Under the pieces are notes generated by a model. The model searched no databases. It saw nothing but the letters and a program-made list of their open reading frames with translations, and was not told the DNA's origin. Below, piece by piece: positions 51,961 through 64,000 of a stretch of DNA of 64,000 nucleotides; the stretch's first letter is position 1, and each line of letters begins with the position of its first letter. Source of the stretch: Clusia tigrina (taxonomy: Eukaryota; Arthropoda; Insecta; Diptera; Clusiidae); NCBI GenBank assembly GCA_920105625.2, contig OV050030.1, forward strand, positions 102,269,698 to 102,333,697. Reading direction: 5' to 3'. The translations under genes and the position numbers were made by a program.

Positions 51961-52984
51961 AAGATACTTCTGCTGCTATTGTTATTGATATTGCAATATT
52001 ACTGTTTCGATATCCTGCTATCGCTATTTTCCAATATCTCTTAATAAATCAACAAATGATTAAAGGCAACAAAAACTTAAACCAAATGCAAATTTTGCAC
52101 GTAGAAAAATACAATATATGAATCGAAAATTAATTCGATTGAATACATTATTTTTGTTTTACATAGTTGGGTGTATCGTCCTCACATTAGGCTATCGAGG
52201 GTAGAGAGCGAATAACTGATTTAAATGGTAATAAACAACAAAACGTTAGTAAATGCTAGAAAGAGCGGGAAGAGAAATATCTTATTTAAAAGTGCAGGAC
52301 AAAACGACGTCTAGGCTGGACAAGGGCAGTTAGCAGATAAGTAAAAGGATAACAAGATACCTGAATTTGATCTCGTGTGGAACAGAAATGAAAATTGTCG
52401 CATTAGGTGAGACAAATTTAAACAAGCGGACATCAGGTTGTAAGTGTCTGAATTATAAAAAATATGATTATTTTTTTAACGACTTTAACGTCACAAATTA
52501 TTAACAATTTTTTTTTATTTGTCTCTATTGAAATATTCCGAAATTTCGGTTTCCTCCGGAAATCATCTTCATGTAAATGTGAATTATAGTCTGCATTAAA
52601 CTTAGATAAATTTTAATTAAATTTCATTTGGCGGTTGACAATAAACATAATAATAACTAATAATTTATATCAAAGTGTGAGTGTGAATGCAGAAGTATGT
52701 GGTAAGAATCGTTAATTTGACAATTGTCAAGTATTTATTTTAACATATAAAACATAGAAAAATTATACATATAAAACAAAGAAAATCTGGCTTGCAATTT
52801 CAATAAAGGTTCTCGTCTTGAATAAAAGCTATATCACAACATTGCCAGCTTACTTAAAGACTTAATTAATAATAAACATAACAAACACAAGAAAAAAAGC
52901 AAAAATATAAAGTAAACACAAAACTTCACTTTAACATAATTTTTAAAGTATTTTACATCTAAGTTAAAAAAAGAGTAAGGAAGA

Positions 52985-53215
52985 TATAAAATATATTCCC
53001 ACTTCCAAGTTGGGTCAATAAGTGCCTGAAAATTACAACAGATGGCTTTGCCACCCCACATTCAACATTTTGTTGTCAATAAGCATCTTTGAAAAGATCG
53101 CACCCTAATTTTCTGACTGATTTGTCAAATAGTATTGTTGTGACAGCCATTTGAAATAAGTGCCTAGAAGCTTTATCATAAAAATGGAAAAAAGTGAAGT
53201 GCTCATTAATTTAAT
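52985..53215 (+). mobile_element. Mariner 5' end remnant inside block X (copy B)
   Basis: It matches 1030-1245 upstream of and into the mariner pseudogene (ACAACAGATGGC, GATCGCACCCTAATTTTC, GTTGTGACAGCCATTTGAAA) and continues to ATGGAAAAAAGTGAA then GTGCTCATTAA, the mariner start region with six bases missing. Downstream coding sequence is absent. Copies A and C carry the same remnant inverted (about 44960-45150 and 58020-58240). Confidence 0.7.
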
Positions 53216-53511
53216 TCAAAACTCGATGGTGACTATCTAGACTATGAAGCAGATGATAATAAGAGTGCAACAACTATAACAACAACAACAGAGTGTTACA
53301 CTTAGAAAGTATTTACAGTGCTGGAAGCTTTTAGACAAGATTTTCAACAATGCGGCAAGTGTGTAGTGAATTTTCTCCGATCATCATCGGTGGCGGCTCT
53401 TTCAGGTAGCTCACTTTAACTTATTTTGCTTACAATCTATAATATAATTCAATGCCTTTTCTATACGGATTGAGATGTAAAGCTTTACCTATTGCTATCG
53501 CTTCCATAGCC

Positions 53512-53835
53512 TTATAATGACGATTGGCTTCTTCTAAATGCGTTCTTGCTGCTTTCGTATAGTTGAGCGCCTTTATACAGTATAGATAATTGTTTACCTT
53601 TAAAATCTCTTGAGAGCGATTTGTGAGCTATTTTAATCGAATCGTCAAAGTACTCTGGATTTTTCTGTTTTGGAATTCCTGTAGTCTTATTGTAGTTGGA
53701 AATATTTTTTTTCAAATATTTCTGCTTCATTTCCTTTGATTGTTTTATTTTTCTTTTCTTGGATTTCATTCTTTTTTTTCTTTCTTTGTTAATGTTCAAT
53801 GCTGCTCGATTAATTGATGATGATGATGAACCCAT
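53512..53835 (-). CDS. 107-aa Lys-rich basic ORF, copy B
   Basis: Protein identical to the copy at 44331-44654; nucleotide differences are synonymous at most (for example GAAATGAAG context). See copy A. Confidence 0.45.
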   Translation of the reverse strand: MGSSSSSINRAALNINKERKKRMKSKKRKIKQSKEMKQKYLKKNISNYNKTTGIPKQKNPEYFDDSIKIAHKSLSRDFKGKQLSILYKGAQLYESSKNAFRRSQSSL

Positions 53836-53906
53836 CCCGAATTTTCTTTTATAATTTGCAACTAACGCAGCGTTAGATTTTTCACTGAAACTGCTCTCCT
53901 TAGATT

Positions 53907-54135
53907 TTACTCTTTCCCATTCAGTAAAATTTCATCGGCTTTATGTCGTTGATCAAAATCCTTGATTTGTGAGTATACAATATTGTGTACTCTAGAAGTC
54001 GAGTCTAGTCGACTAATGCCTTCATCACCTCCCGCTAACATTTTAAAATTTAGTTCCTGTTCCCCAGAAATGATAGCCTGGTAAATTAAGTTTAACTGGT
54101 CGATTGTCTCTTAGTCTGATTACGAATCCGTTTGT
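53907..54135 (-). pseudogene. PLA2-like relic, copy B
   Basis: Inverted counterpart of 44030-44259. The frame 54041-53907 again reads His-Asn at the His-Asp position and keeps the same frame breaks before and after. Confidence 0.6.
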
Positions 54136-54593
54136 AACAATAGGTAACTTGAAACTAAATTTTTTAATTGTAAATCATTAAATCACATTTATAAAAACGT
54201 TTGTAAAAAAAAATTGTAATTCTGTTGGTAACAGCATCACTTGAGAACGGCTGGACCGATTTTATCAAAAATATATCATATGAAAGTTAATTTATCTAAG
54301 ATGGTCAAGGTAAAATTTTCATTAAATAGATTCATAAATACAGATGTAATAAAGGATTTAAAATTTTCATAACAACAACAAGTTTAGAGTCACAAAAAAA
54401 ATTGTTCGTTTCGAGTTCGGTTATGGACATGTGTGAACCGACCACATATGAAGCAAACATGTTCATACCCGAACTCGAAACAAACAACTTTGTTGTAATT
54501 TTTTTCTTGTTACACATATTTTAAAAGCGAACGCATACACATGTTTATACCCGAATTCGAAACGAACAACTTTCTTGTAATCTTATTATGCGA

Positions 54594-54890
54594 AGAACGC
54601 ATTACAACGAGCTAATCGACTGCCATCTACAACATCGACCAGTTTTTTTGAGATGTGCCAGAATGACGATTTCACCCGAAAGCTGATTTACTGAAATGCC
54701 AAGATACTATACTTGGAATCAATCATCAAAGAATTTTCAACGACAGCAACAAAGAAATCCAGTTCCAGCATACCCGCATATAATTTTCATCGATGCATTA
54801 GGTCGCATTTACCCAGTCCATCAAAGTAACGACGAGTGTCTCTATTTGCGTTTGCTATTAATTCAGCATTATTTTATTTTTTAAATTCTT
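54594..54890 (+). pseudogene. Helitron-type helicase N-terminal relic, copy B
   Basis: Plus strand: THYNELIDCHLQHRPVFLRC, a frameshift, then MPRYYTWNQSSKNFQRQQQR and [20 protein letters not shown] with LLLI. The pattern Y.WN...K.F..R......P......DALGR.Y.V.P...E.FYLRLLL is the conserved N-terminal part of Helitron Rep/helicase-type ORFs of insects. Only about 80 residues remain; helicase motifs are absent. Confidence 0.6.
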
Positions 54891-54999
54891 CGGATTCAAT
54901 AAAAAAAGGAATGACTTATACGTCCGGGACAAATTCGGGAAAAGCAATCCTATGTCATTCCCGGCAGCAGCGTAAGAAATTGATGAATACGATTTTAAT

Positions 55000-56198
<1,199 letters not shown>

Positions 56199-56314
56199 TA
56201 TTAAAATCGTATTCATTAATTTCTCACGCTGCTACCGGGAATGACATAGGATTGCTTTTCCCGAATTTGTCCCGGACGTATAAGTCATTCATTTTTTTAC
56301 TGAATCCGAAGAAT

Positions 56315-56620
56315 TTAAAAAATAAAATAATGCTGAATTAATAGCAAACGCAAATAGAGACAATCGTTGTTACTTTGATGGACTGGGTAAATGCGACCTA
56401 ATGCATCGATGAAAATTATATGCGGGTATGCTGGAACTGGATTTCTTTGTTGCTGTCGTTGAAAATTCTTTGGTGATTGATTACAAGTATAGTATCTTGG
56501 CATTTCAGTAAATCAGCGATCGGGTGAAATCGTCATTCTGGCACATCTCAAAAAAACTGGTCGATGTTGTAGATGGCAGTCGATTAGCTCGTTGTAATGC
56601 GTTCTTCGCATAACAAGATT
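56315..56620 (-). pseudogene. Helitron-type helicase N-terminal relic, copy C
   Basis: Minus strand: MPRYYTCNQSPKNFQRQQQR then [20 protein letters not shown]. Same relic as copy B; the Trp of YYTWN is now Cys. Confidence 0.55.
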
Positions 56621-57089
56621 ACAAGAAAGTTGTTCGTTTCGAGTTCGGGTATAAACATGTGTATGCGTTCGCTTTTAAAATATGTGTAACAACAAAAAAA
56701 TTACAACAAAGTTGTTTGTTTCGAGTTCGGGTATGAACATTTTTGCTTCATATGTGGTCGGTTCACACATGTCCATAACTGAACTCCAAACGAACAATTT
56801 TTTTTGTGATTCTTAACTTGTTGTTGTTATTCAAATTTTAAAACCTTTATTAAATCTGTATTTATGAATCTATTTAATGAAAATTTTACCTTGACCATCT
56901 TAGATAAATTAACTTTCAAATGATATATTTTTGATTAAAATCGGTCCAGCCGTTCTCAAGTGATGCTGTTACCAACAGAATTACAATTCATTTTTATAGA
57001 TGTAGATGTATGTAGATATTATATCAAAGGAAGAATAAATAATAATGATTTACAATTAAAAAAATTAGTTTCAAGTTACCTATTGTTAC

Positions 57090-57316
57090 AAACGGATTCG
57101 TAATCAGACTAAGAGACAATCGACCAGTTAATCTTAATTTACCAGGCTATCAATTCTGGGGAACAGGAACTAAATTTCAAAGTGTTAGCGGGAGGTGATG
57201 AAGGCATTAATCGACTGGACTCGACTTCTAGAGTACACAATATTGTATACTCACAAATCAAGGATTTTGATCAACGACATAAAGCCGATGAAATTTTACT
57301 GAATGGGAAAGAGTAA
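57090..57316 (+). pseudogene. PLA2-like relic, copy C
   Basis: Counterpart of 44030-44259 with the same His-Asn change. The ATG of the short frame is GTG here (57182). Confidence 0.6.
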
Positions 57317-57387
57317 AATCTAAGGAGAGCAGTTTCAGTGAAAAATCTAACGCTGCGTTAGTTGCAAATTATAAAAGAAAATTCGGG

Positions 57388-57711
57388 ATGGGTTCATCAT
57401 CATCATCAATTAATCGAGCAGCATTGAACATTAACAAAGAAAGAAAAAAAAGAATGAAATCCAAGAAAAGAAAAATAAAACAATCAAAGGAAATGAAGCA
57501 GAAATATTTGAAAAAAAATATTTCCAACTACAATAAGACTACAGGAATTCCAAAACAGAAAAATCCAGAGTACTTTGACGATTCGATTAAAATAGCTCAC
57601 AAATCGCTCTCAAGAGATTTTAAAGGTAAACAATTATCTATACTGTATAAAGGCGCTCAACTATACGAAAGCAGCAAGAACGCATTTAGAAGAAGCCAAT
57701 CGTCATTATAA
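57388..57711 (+). CDS. 107-aa Lys-rich basic ORF, copy C
   Basis: Identical protein to copies A and B. See copy A. Confidence 0.45.
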   Translation: MGSSSSSINRAALNINKERKKRMKSKKRKIKQSKEMKQKYLKKNISNYNKTTGIPKQKNPEYFDDSIKIAHKSLSRDFKGKQLSILYKGAQLYESSKNAFRRSQSSL

Positions 57712-59244
57712 GGCTATGGAAGCGATAGCTATAGGTAAAGCTTTACATCTCAATCCGTATAGAAAAGGCATTGAATTATATTATAGATTGTAAGCAAAAT
57801 AAGTTAAAGTGAGCTACCTGAAAGAGCCGCCACCGATGATGATCGGAGAAAATTCACTACACACTTGCCGCATTGTAGAAAATCTTGTCTAAAAGCTTCT
57901 ATTGCTTCCAGCACTGTAAATACTTTCTAAGTTGAACATTATGTTGTTGTTGTTATAGTTGTTGCACTCTTATTATCATCTGCTTCATAGTCTAGATAGT
58001 CACCATAGAGTTTTGAATTAAATTAATGAGCACTTCACTTTTTTCCATTTTTATGATAAAGCTTCTAGGCACTTATTTCAAATGGCTGTCACAACAATAC
58101 TATTTGACAGATCAGTCAGAAAATTAGGGTGCGATCTTTTCAAAGTTGCTTATTGACAACAAAATGTTGGATTTGAAGTTGCAAAGCCATCTGTTCTAAT
58201 TTTCAGGCACTTATTGACCCAACTTGGAAGTGGGAATATATTTTATATCTTCCTTACTCTTTTTTTAACTTAGATGTAAAATACTTTAAAAATTATGTTA
58301 AAGTGAAGTTTTGTGTTTATTTTATATTTTTACTTTTTTTCTTGTGTTTATTATGTTTATTATTAAGTCTTTAAGTAAGCTGGAAATGTTGTGATATAGC
58401 TTTTATTCAGAACACGAACCTTTATTGACATTGCAAGCCAGATTTTCTATGTTTTATATGTATAATTTTTCTATGTTTTATATGTTAAAATAAATACTTG
58501 ACAATTGTCAAATTAACGATTCTTACCACATACTTCTACATTCACACTCACACTTTGATATAAATTATTAGTTATTATTATGTTTATTGTCAACCGCCAA
58601 ATGAAATTTAATTAAATTGTTAGTTTATTTAAGGATAATGCAGACTACAATTTACATTTACATGAAGATGATTTCCGTAGGAAACCGAAATTTCGGAATA
58701 TTTCAATAGACACAAATAAAAAAAAAATTGTTAATAATTTGTGCTTCAGACGTTAAACTCGTTAAAAAAATAATCATATTTTCTATAATTCAGACACTTA
58801 CCACCTGATGTCCGCTTGTTTAAATTTGTCTCACCTAATGCGACAATTTTCATTTCTGTTCCACACGCTGCTAACTGCCCTTGTCCAGCCTAGACGTCGT
58901 TTTGTCCTGCAATTTTAAATTAGATATTTCTCTTTCCGCTCTTTCTAGCATTTACTAACGTTTTGTTGTTTATTACCATTTAAATCAGTTATTCGCTCTC
59001 TACTCTCGATAGCCTAATGTGAGGACGATACACCCAACTATGTAAAACAAAAATAATGTATTCAAGCGAATTAATTTTCGATTCGTATATTGTATTTTTC
59101 TACGTGCAAAATTTGCATTTGGTTTAAGTTTTTGTTGCCTTTAATCATTTGTTGATTTATTAAGAGATATTGGAAAATAGCGATAGCAGGATACCGAAAC
59201 AGTAATATTGCAATATCAATAACAATAGCAGTAGAAGTATCTTA

Positions 59245-59545
59245 GGAAGACATCAATTGCACAAGGAATTCAATCGCAGGAAGAATTCAGTCGTAAGGAG
59301 AATTTAATCGTAGGAAGAGTTCAATCGCAAAAGAAATTCGGCCGCAGGAAGAATTCAGTCACAAGAAAATTTCAATCACAGGAAGAATTCGGTCGCAGGT
59401 AGAAATCAGTCGCAGGAAGAATTCAATAGCAGGAAGAACTCAGTCGCAGAAGGTATTCAGTGGCAAGAATAATTCAATCACAGGAAGAATTCAGTCGCAG
59501 GAAGAATTCAGTCTCTGGAAGAATTCAGTCAAAAAGAATCCAATA
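59245..59545. repeat. 18-bp minisatellite, copy C
   Basis: About 17 units of the AATTCAGTCGCAGGAAG type, close to copy A in number, with unit-level differences. Confidence 0.9.
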
Positions 59546-59760
59546 CAACACCAGAAGCAGTAAAAAAAGGATGACAAAATTGGACATTGAAATATAATAA
59601 ATAAAATATATTAAATTCGACTCATTAATTTCTGCAATCGACCCCTGAATTGTTACATTAAATTACTCAACCACTATCTGCATCACATTTAATCCGTTCA
59701 GCTTTATAAAATTTGGTGTGATGATATTTATTACCGCATCTAAAGAATTTCGCTCCTATT

Positions 59761-60386
59761 TAGAGATTTACGGACGATATTACGGGAAGGAACATGTGGA
59801 CATTATAAAGCTATATAGGGTTGATCAGGGAAAAGAGATGCCCACTTTTGATCCAAGCAACTTTCGGGTCTAATATTTAAATTAGCCTACCTATGTTCGT
59901 ATTGATGCCAGCGGAATAATACTTTGCAGAATTATACATGGGGTTCATAATAGTGTGTGTGTGCAGAGTATGGATATCATAATACAACTGCCACGCCCAT
60001 AATTAGATAAAAATCATTCATTAAAGAGTCATCAACGAAATTTCACAGGTATGTTGCGGTTACTAACATTAAACAGCATACAAAAAATGGGCCTGTTGTT
60101 TTTAGAACCACGCCCACTATTGACATATTATTATAGCTTAGGACCAATATAATATTTTTGGACGTTTTTTTATATTAGTACATATATTCATTCTACAAAG
60201 CCATATGCAAGAAATGGGGACGATCAGATAAAGGCCACGCCTCCGACTAATATAATCAATTAAGGCACTCTACCGAAAATGATTTATGAAGTAAACATTT
60301 TCAATCTTGGACTCGCACGCACAAAGAAAGGTAAAGGTTCGAATTCGGTCTAACCCGACTTCAGACTTCTTTACTCGTTTAATATT
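59761..60386 (+). repeat. Family R repeat, copy C (left part deleted)
   Basis: Block X joins directly to AGAGATTTACGGACG. Compared with copy A, about 450 bp (46757-47207) are missing, consistent with a microhomology-mediated deletion. The right end has the hairpin TTCGGTCTAACCCGACTTC (60343-60361). Confidence 0.88.
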
Positions 60387-60567
60387 TAATCATCACTGAA
60401 TCGAAAATGTTCTTAATAGCTGCGCCCTGTCAGCAGTTGTGTGACGTGATAATTCAATTCACCATGTGACCTGCATACCCATTGTTGAATATTGGTTATC
60501 AGCCTCATTGTCCAGCGCCCAGCCACTACTTTTTCCAAGTATTTCGTTGTGATTACCAATAATATGC
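60387..60567 (-). pseudogene. R1-like LINE RT fragment, copy C
   Basis: Direct counterpart of 47863-48046 (CTGCGCCCTGTCAGCAGTTG). It breaks off at ATTACCAATAATATG, where the inverted copy D begins. Confidence 0.85.
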
Positions 60568-61018
<451 letters not shown>

Positions 61019-61943
61019 CAGAGACAGGTTGTCAGCAGGCTGATCCATATTTTTGACTGAGCGCAGCGAGTTTCGTTGTGTCTTCCACGCGTCTCCATTG
61101 TTCACTGACTTTTTATTTTCGTGCTTTCAACACAGCGAACCTCACCCGACAACAGTCATACTATTGTCTCGCTCTAACATATTAACATTAAAGCCACACC
61201 ATCTATTATACTACACGAGACAAATACAGACAACACGAAGCAGGTGATTACAAGAGAGTGAAAAACATGATGAAACTCCGACATGGCCATCCTGACATTA
61301 ACACGTCCTCGTGTTGCCCACACAAAAATATTTTCATACAGAGTACTTTGTTTTCAGATTATTCCCTTTACAATTTTTTATTTTTAATTATTACAATTTG
61401 GTTTCATCATTAACATATTTCTCTTCAAATTAAATGCCATTCTTAATTCCTTAGCCACGATAATTTTTTTTACTTAACAATCCAACTATACAACATTAAA
61501 TTTTAGACATTTTTCATTCGTATAATTTTATCAAAACAAAAATTTTCATTATCAGCTTCTTTCTCTTCTTCCTATCAATATGAAAATCATACATCGCTTT
61601 CTCTTACAATGCAATTCTTACACCATCAAATGCCCCACACGCCATGACCAAAACTTTTGTTTTGCAGTTGTGTTTGCACTATGATAAATGTATCTGGTTG
61701 CTCTTTTTAATCTCTATACAACAGTACCGTCTCTTTCAATGGTTTCCTCATTGTCAACTTTCAACCAAGTTTTAATAATCATCACATACGTTTAACTCAG
61801 TAGGTACCTGCCCAGTCGGTAATTTCCGTAAATCCTCATGAGCATACTTATACACTCTCTTACTAGTCAACGACTTTAACATATACCTGTTACCATCTAG
61901 GACTGCAGTTATTATAAAAGGCCCTCTAAATTTCGAATCTAAC

Positions 61944-62444
61944 TTAATCTAGTGCCTTTCTTCGTTTCTGAGCAAAATACAAAATCCCCCACATGTGCTC
62001 AACCACCTTAGCTTTGTTCGCATCGTATCGGGACTTTTCGTATTTAGCCGCAGCTAACATATATCTTGTAGCTTGAGTTCTAACGTTTATCAAGTCAACC
62101 TCGTTTTCTACATAATCAGGTGGAAGTAACCCTAAGGGGCGCGCTACCTTTCCAATCAACAATTCCAATGAACTTGCCTTTGTCACTCGATTACTGGTAC
62201 AATTAAGAGCCAACTGCACCTAACCTAAAGCATCTTGCCATGATTGACTCCTAGACTCAATAGCAGTTAATAAGTTTTTCAAAGTGCCCTTAGTGCGTTC
62301 TACCTGCCCGTTAGCTCGACTTACGCCTGTTGCAATTAAATGAAGATTTATCTTCTGTTTTGCACAAAATTGGGTAAATGTTGTACTACTATAGCACCTC
62401 CCCTGATCGGCTATTATTCGGTTTGGTACTCCAAACAACGACAC
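61944..62444 (-). pseudogene. Gypsy family 1 integrase core and C-terminus, copy D
   Basis: Minus strand: FGVPNRIIADQGRCYSSTTF (second catalytic Asp), then VSRANGQVERTKGTLKNLL (catalytic Glu), a stop at 62220, then LALNCTSNRVTKASSLELLI and DANKAKVVEH. The core is slightly better preserved than in the plus-strand copy. Confidence 0.9.
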
Positions 62445-62729
62445 AGCCGATTTTACATCTATAGTATAGCATCTAGTCTAAGTGTGTGGCTTAAATAGGC
62501 ATATTTGGTAAAAGCATCCACCTGAACAATAATATATTCCCTTTTATCATTTTTGCCATTTCACTTCCCTGTAGTATCAATGTGAACGGTATGCCACGGT
62601 ATATCAATCTTCGGGATTGGGTGAAGTTTGGCTTGAATTTTGCCAGTCGAAGATTTTGACATTTTACATGTTATACAATTTTCAACAAATTTTCTAACAT
62701 ATTTCGACATATTGTCAAACCAATAATAA

Positions 62730-63086
62730 TCATAAATTTATCGAGTGTCTTTTCCCAACCCAAATGCATAATCGCCTCGTGGACTTGATTGCCGACCATC
62801 TAAAAGCTCGGGGCACCACTGACAAACAACGGGTTCTACCATTACGCTGAATTTTCCGAAAAAGCATTTCCTTTCTTATTTCATAGGTCTTTGCAACATC
62901 TTCATTTAACCTATTGGATTTCAATTTATCAACAATCTCTACAATGTCTGGATCCCGGCGCTGTTCAGCGACGAGCCAATTGTTAGAAATTTCAGCTATA
63001 TTAACTCTCTTTTCTGCTACTTTATTATATGCTGAAATATGTTCTGGGGTTAAAGGATTTCTTGATAAAAAGTCAACGTGGGCCAT
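62730..63086 (-). pseudogene. Gypsy family 1 RNase H-integrase junction, copy D
   Basis: A 118-codon frame beginning MAHVDFLSRNPLTPEHISAY, identical in protein to 40734-41090, including the out-of-frame tail RWSAIKSTRRLCIWVG. An identical nonsense tail proves common descent after the frameshift. Confidence 0.92.
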
Positions 63087-63325
63087 TCGCTTTCCATCTC
63101 TATATTGGATATCAAAAGTGAAGGATTGTAGGAAAGACCACCAACGTTGTACTCTTGGAGTTAACTCTTGTTCTGACTTTTAAGAATTACAATCAGTAAA
63201 CACGACAAAATTTCTACCCAACAAATAATGACGAAAATGTTTAATCGATTTAACAACTGCCAAAGTCTCTAATTCATAGGAGTTTTGCTAAAATATTCCA
63301 CCACATGAGGTTTGTTATTAATTTT

Positions 63326-64000
63326 ATGCAATAGGATTGCACTATATCCACTTGAACTAGCATCAGTATTGTGGGTCAAAAATTACTAAAACTGTCTTTT
63401 TCGTTAAGATTGATATAACTTTTGCTCGAATCTCTTTATATTCTGACTTCCAAACAAATTTATTCTTTTCTGAGGTGAGATGCTACAACGGTTGTAGTCG
63501 GTGCTCCTGTTAATCCAAACGGCATTCAATTAAACTCATAATGCCCTAAACCGATGCTAAACGCGGTATTTTGCTTATCTTGGGTATCCACCAGAACTTG
63601 GTGGTAGCCACTCGCTAAATCAAGTGTAGAAAAATATCTACTGTGTCCCAATTGATCCAGAATCTCTTCTATCCTTGGTATCGGGAACACTTGCTTGATT
63701 ATGGCGTCGTTCAATTTCCTAAAACCGACAACCATTCTCCACTTCTTTTGACCCTGAGCACCTCCCTTCTTTGGTACCCAAATTATTGGTGAGTTCCAAG
63801 GTGAGATACTCGATGAAATTATGTTATCCTTTAACATTCCCTCTACTTGCCTGTTTACCTCATCTTTGTGAGCTTGTGGCAATCTGTATTGTTTCTGGTT
63901 AATTGGTGGTTTATCCACTCTAGTAGGAATTTCATGCTCTACCTCTGATGTATACGTCAGCTGGTCTCCTTCCAGGAAAAATATATCATGAAATGACGGT
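63326..64000 (-). pseudogene. Gypsy pol fragment with family-2-type RT, entering the window
   Basis: 63918-63526 encodes RLPQAHKDEVNRQVEGMLKD, SPWNSPIIWVPKKGGAQGQ, RMVVGFRKLNDAIIKQVFPI, STLDLASGYHQVLV (first catalytic Asp) and LGHYEFN, then a stop and MPFGLTGAPTT. The YxDD box and thumb are deleted, and the text jumps to TSEKNKFVWKSEYKEI and NTDASSSGYSAILLHKINNK (RNase H). The RT part is close to 2705-3135 (family 2). The RNase H part joins the family-1 sequence at about 63325. Confidence 0.85.

Larger units (their letters stand above)
51557..54999 (-). repeat. Block X, copy B
   Basis: Inverted counterpart of 43168-46749 with the same parts in reverse order. The minisatellite is shortened, and a mariner 5' end in coding direction (ATGGAAAAAAGTGAA at 53183-53197) lies at 52985-53215. 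Confidence 0.92.
56199..59760 (+). repeat. Block X, copy C
   Basis: Direct repeat of 43168-46749. It differs by small indels, among them an insertion ATAGATGTAGATGTATGTAG at 56996-57015 and a missing stretch near 58863. Confidence 0.92.

Overview
This window has no recognisable single-copy host gene. It is repeat-dense, AT-rich nuclear DNA from an insect. The element mix (Jockey-clade LINEs, Copia with an initiator-Met-tRNA-type primer site, several Ty3/gypsy elements, mariner, PIF/Harbinger, an R1-like LINE) suggests a brachyceran fly, drosophilid or tephritid. It is probably pericentromeric or otherwise heterochromatic. Nearly every coding stretch is a transposon relic carrying stops and frameshifts.

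Layout, left half. 0.2-2.2 kb: a diverged copy of a repeat called block X here, running into a mariner pseudogene. 2.7-5.4 kb: a gypsy relic on the minus strand. 6.3-7.6 kb: a Copia-LTR-like repeat split by a SINE-like insertion with a 10-bp target duplication. 8.3-11.3 kb: a second gypsy-type relic on the plus strand, with a 53-codon myristoylation/transmembrane small ORF before gag. 11.3-11.6 kb: a minisatellite. 11.9-21.8 kb: a three-level nest, in which a minus-strand Copia is split by a CR1/Jockey-type LINE (12.6-19.3 kb), itself split by a Jockey element (15.8-17.9 kb) with a clean 10-bp target duplication. 23.3-26.4 kb: a minus-strand Jockey relic split by a RNase H-bearing LINE (24.8-26.1 kb). 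27-32 kb: two copies of an unclassified non-coding family (called R) around DUF4806-like and transposase-like relics. 32.1-33.3 kb: a PIF/Harbinger relic. 33.6-38.2 kb: a nearly full-length Jockey-clade LINE whose ORF1 and ORF2 overlap by ATGA.

Right half. A Ty3/gypsy element (38.26-42.97 kb) leads into the main structural feature. A cassette of gypsy pol end, LTR, (TA)n, block X, family R and an R1-like LINE fragment is present four times in alternating orientation: A plus 42.47-48.27, B minus 48.91-55.66, C plus 55.67-60.57, D minus 60.57-63.33 kb. Copies share identical frameshifts and stops, so they arose by recent segmental, palindromic duplication and not by independent insertion. Block X combines a relic of a parvovirus-VP1-type phospholipase A2-like protein (the His-Asp pair reads His-Asn), a Helitron-type helicase N-terminus on the opposite strand, a mariner 5' end and an 18-bp minisatellite.

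The window is best read as layered element insertions followed by large inverted duplications. Family assignments rest on motifs recognised by eye; boundaries without a stated target duplication are approximate to tens of bases.
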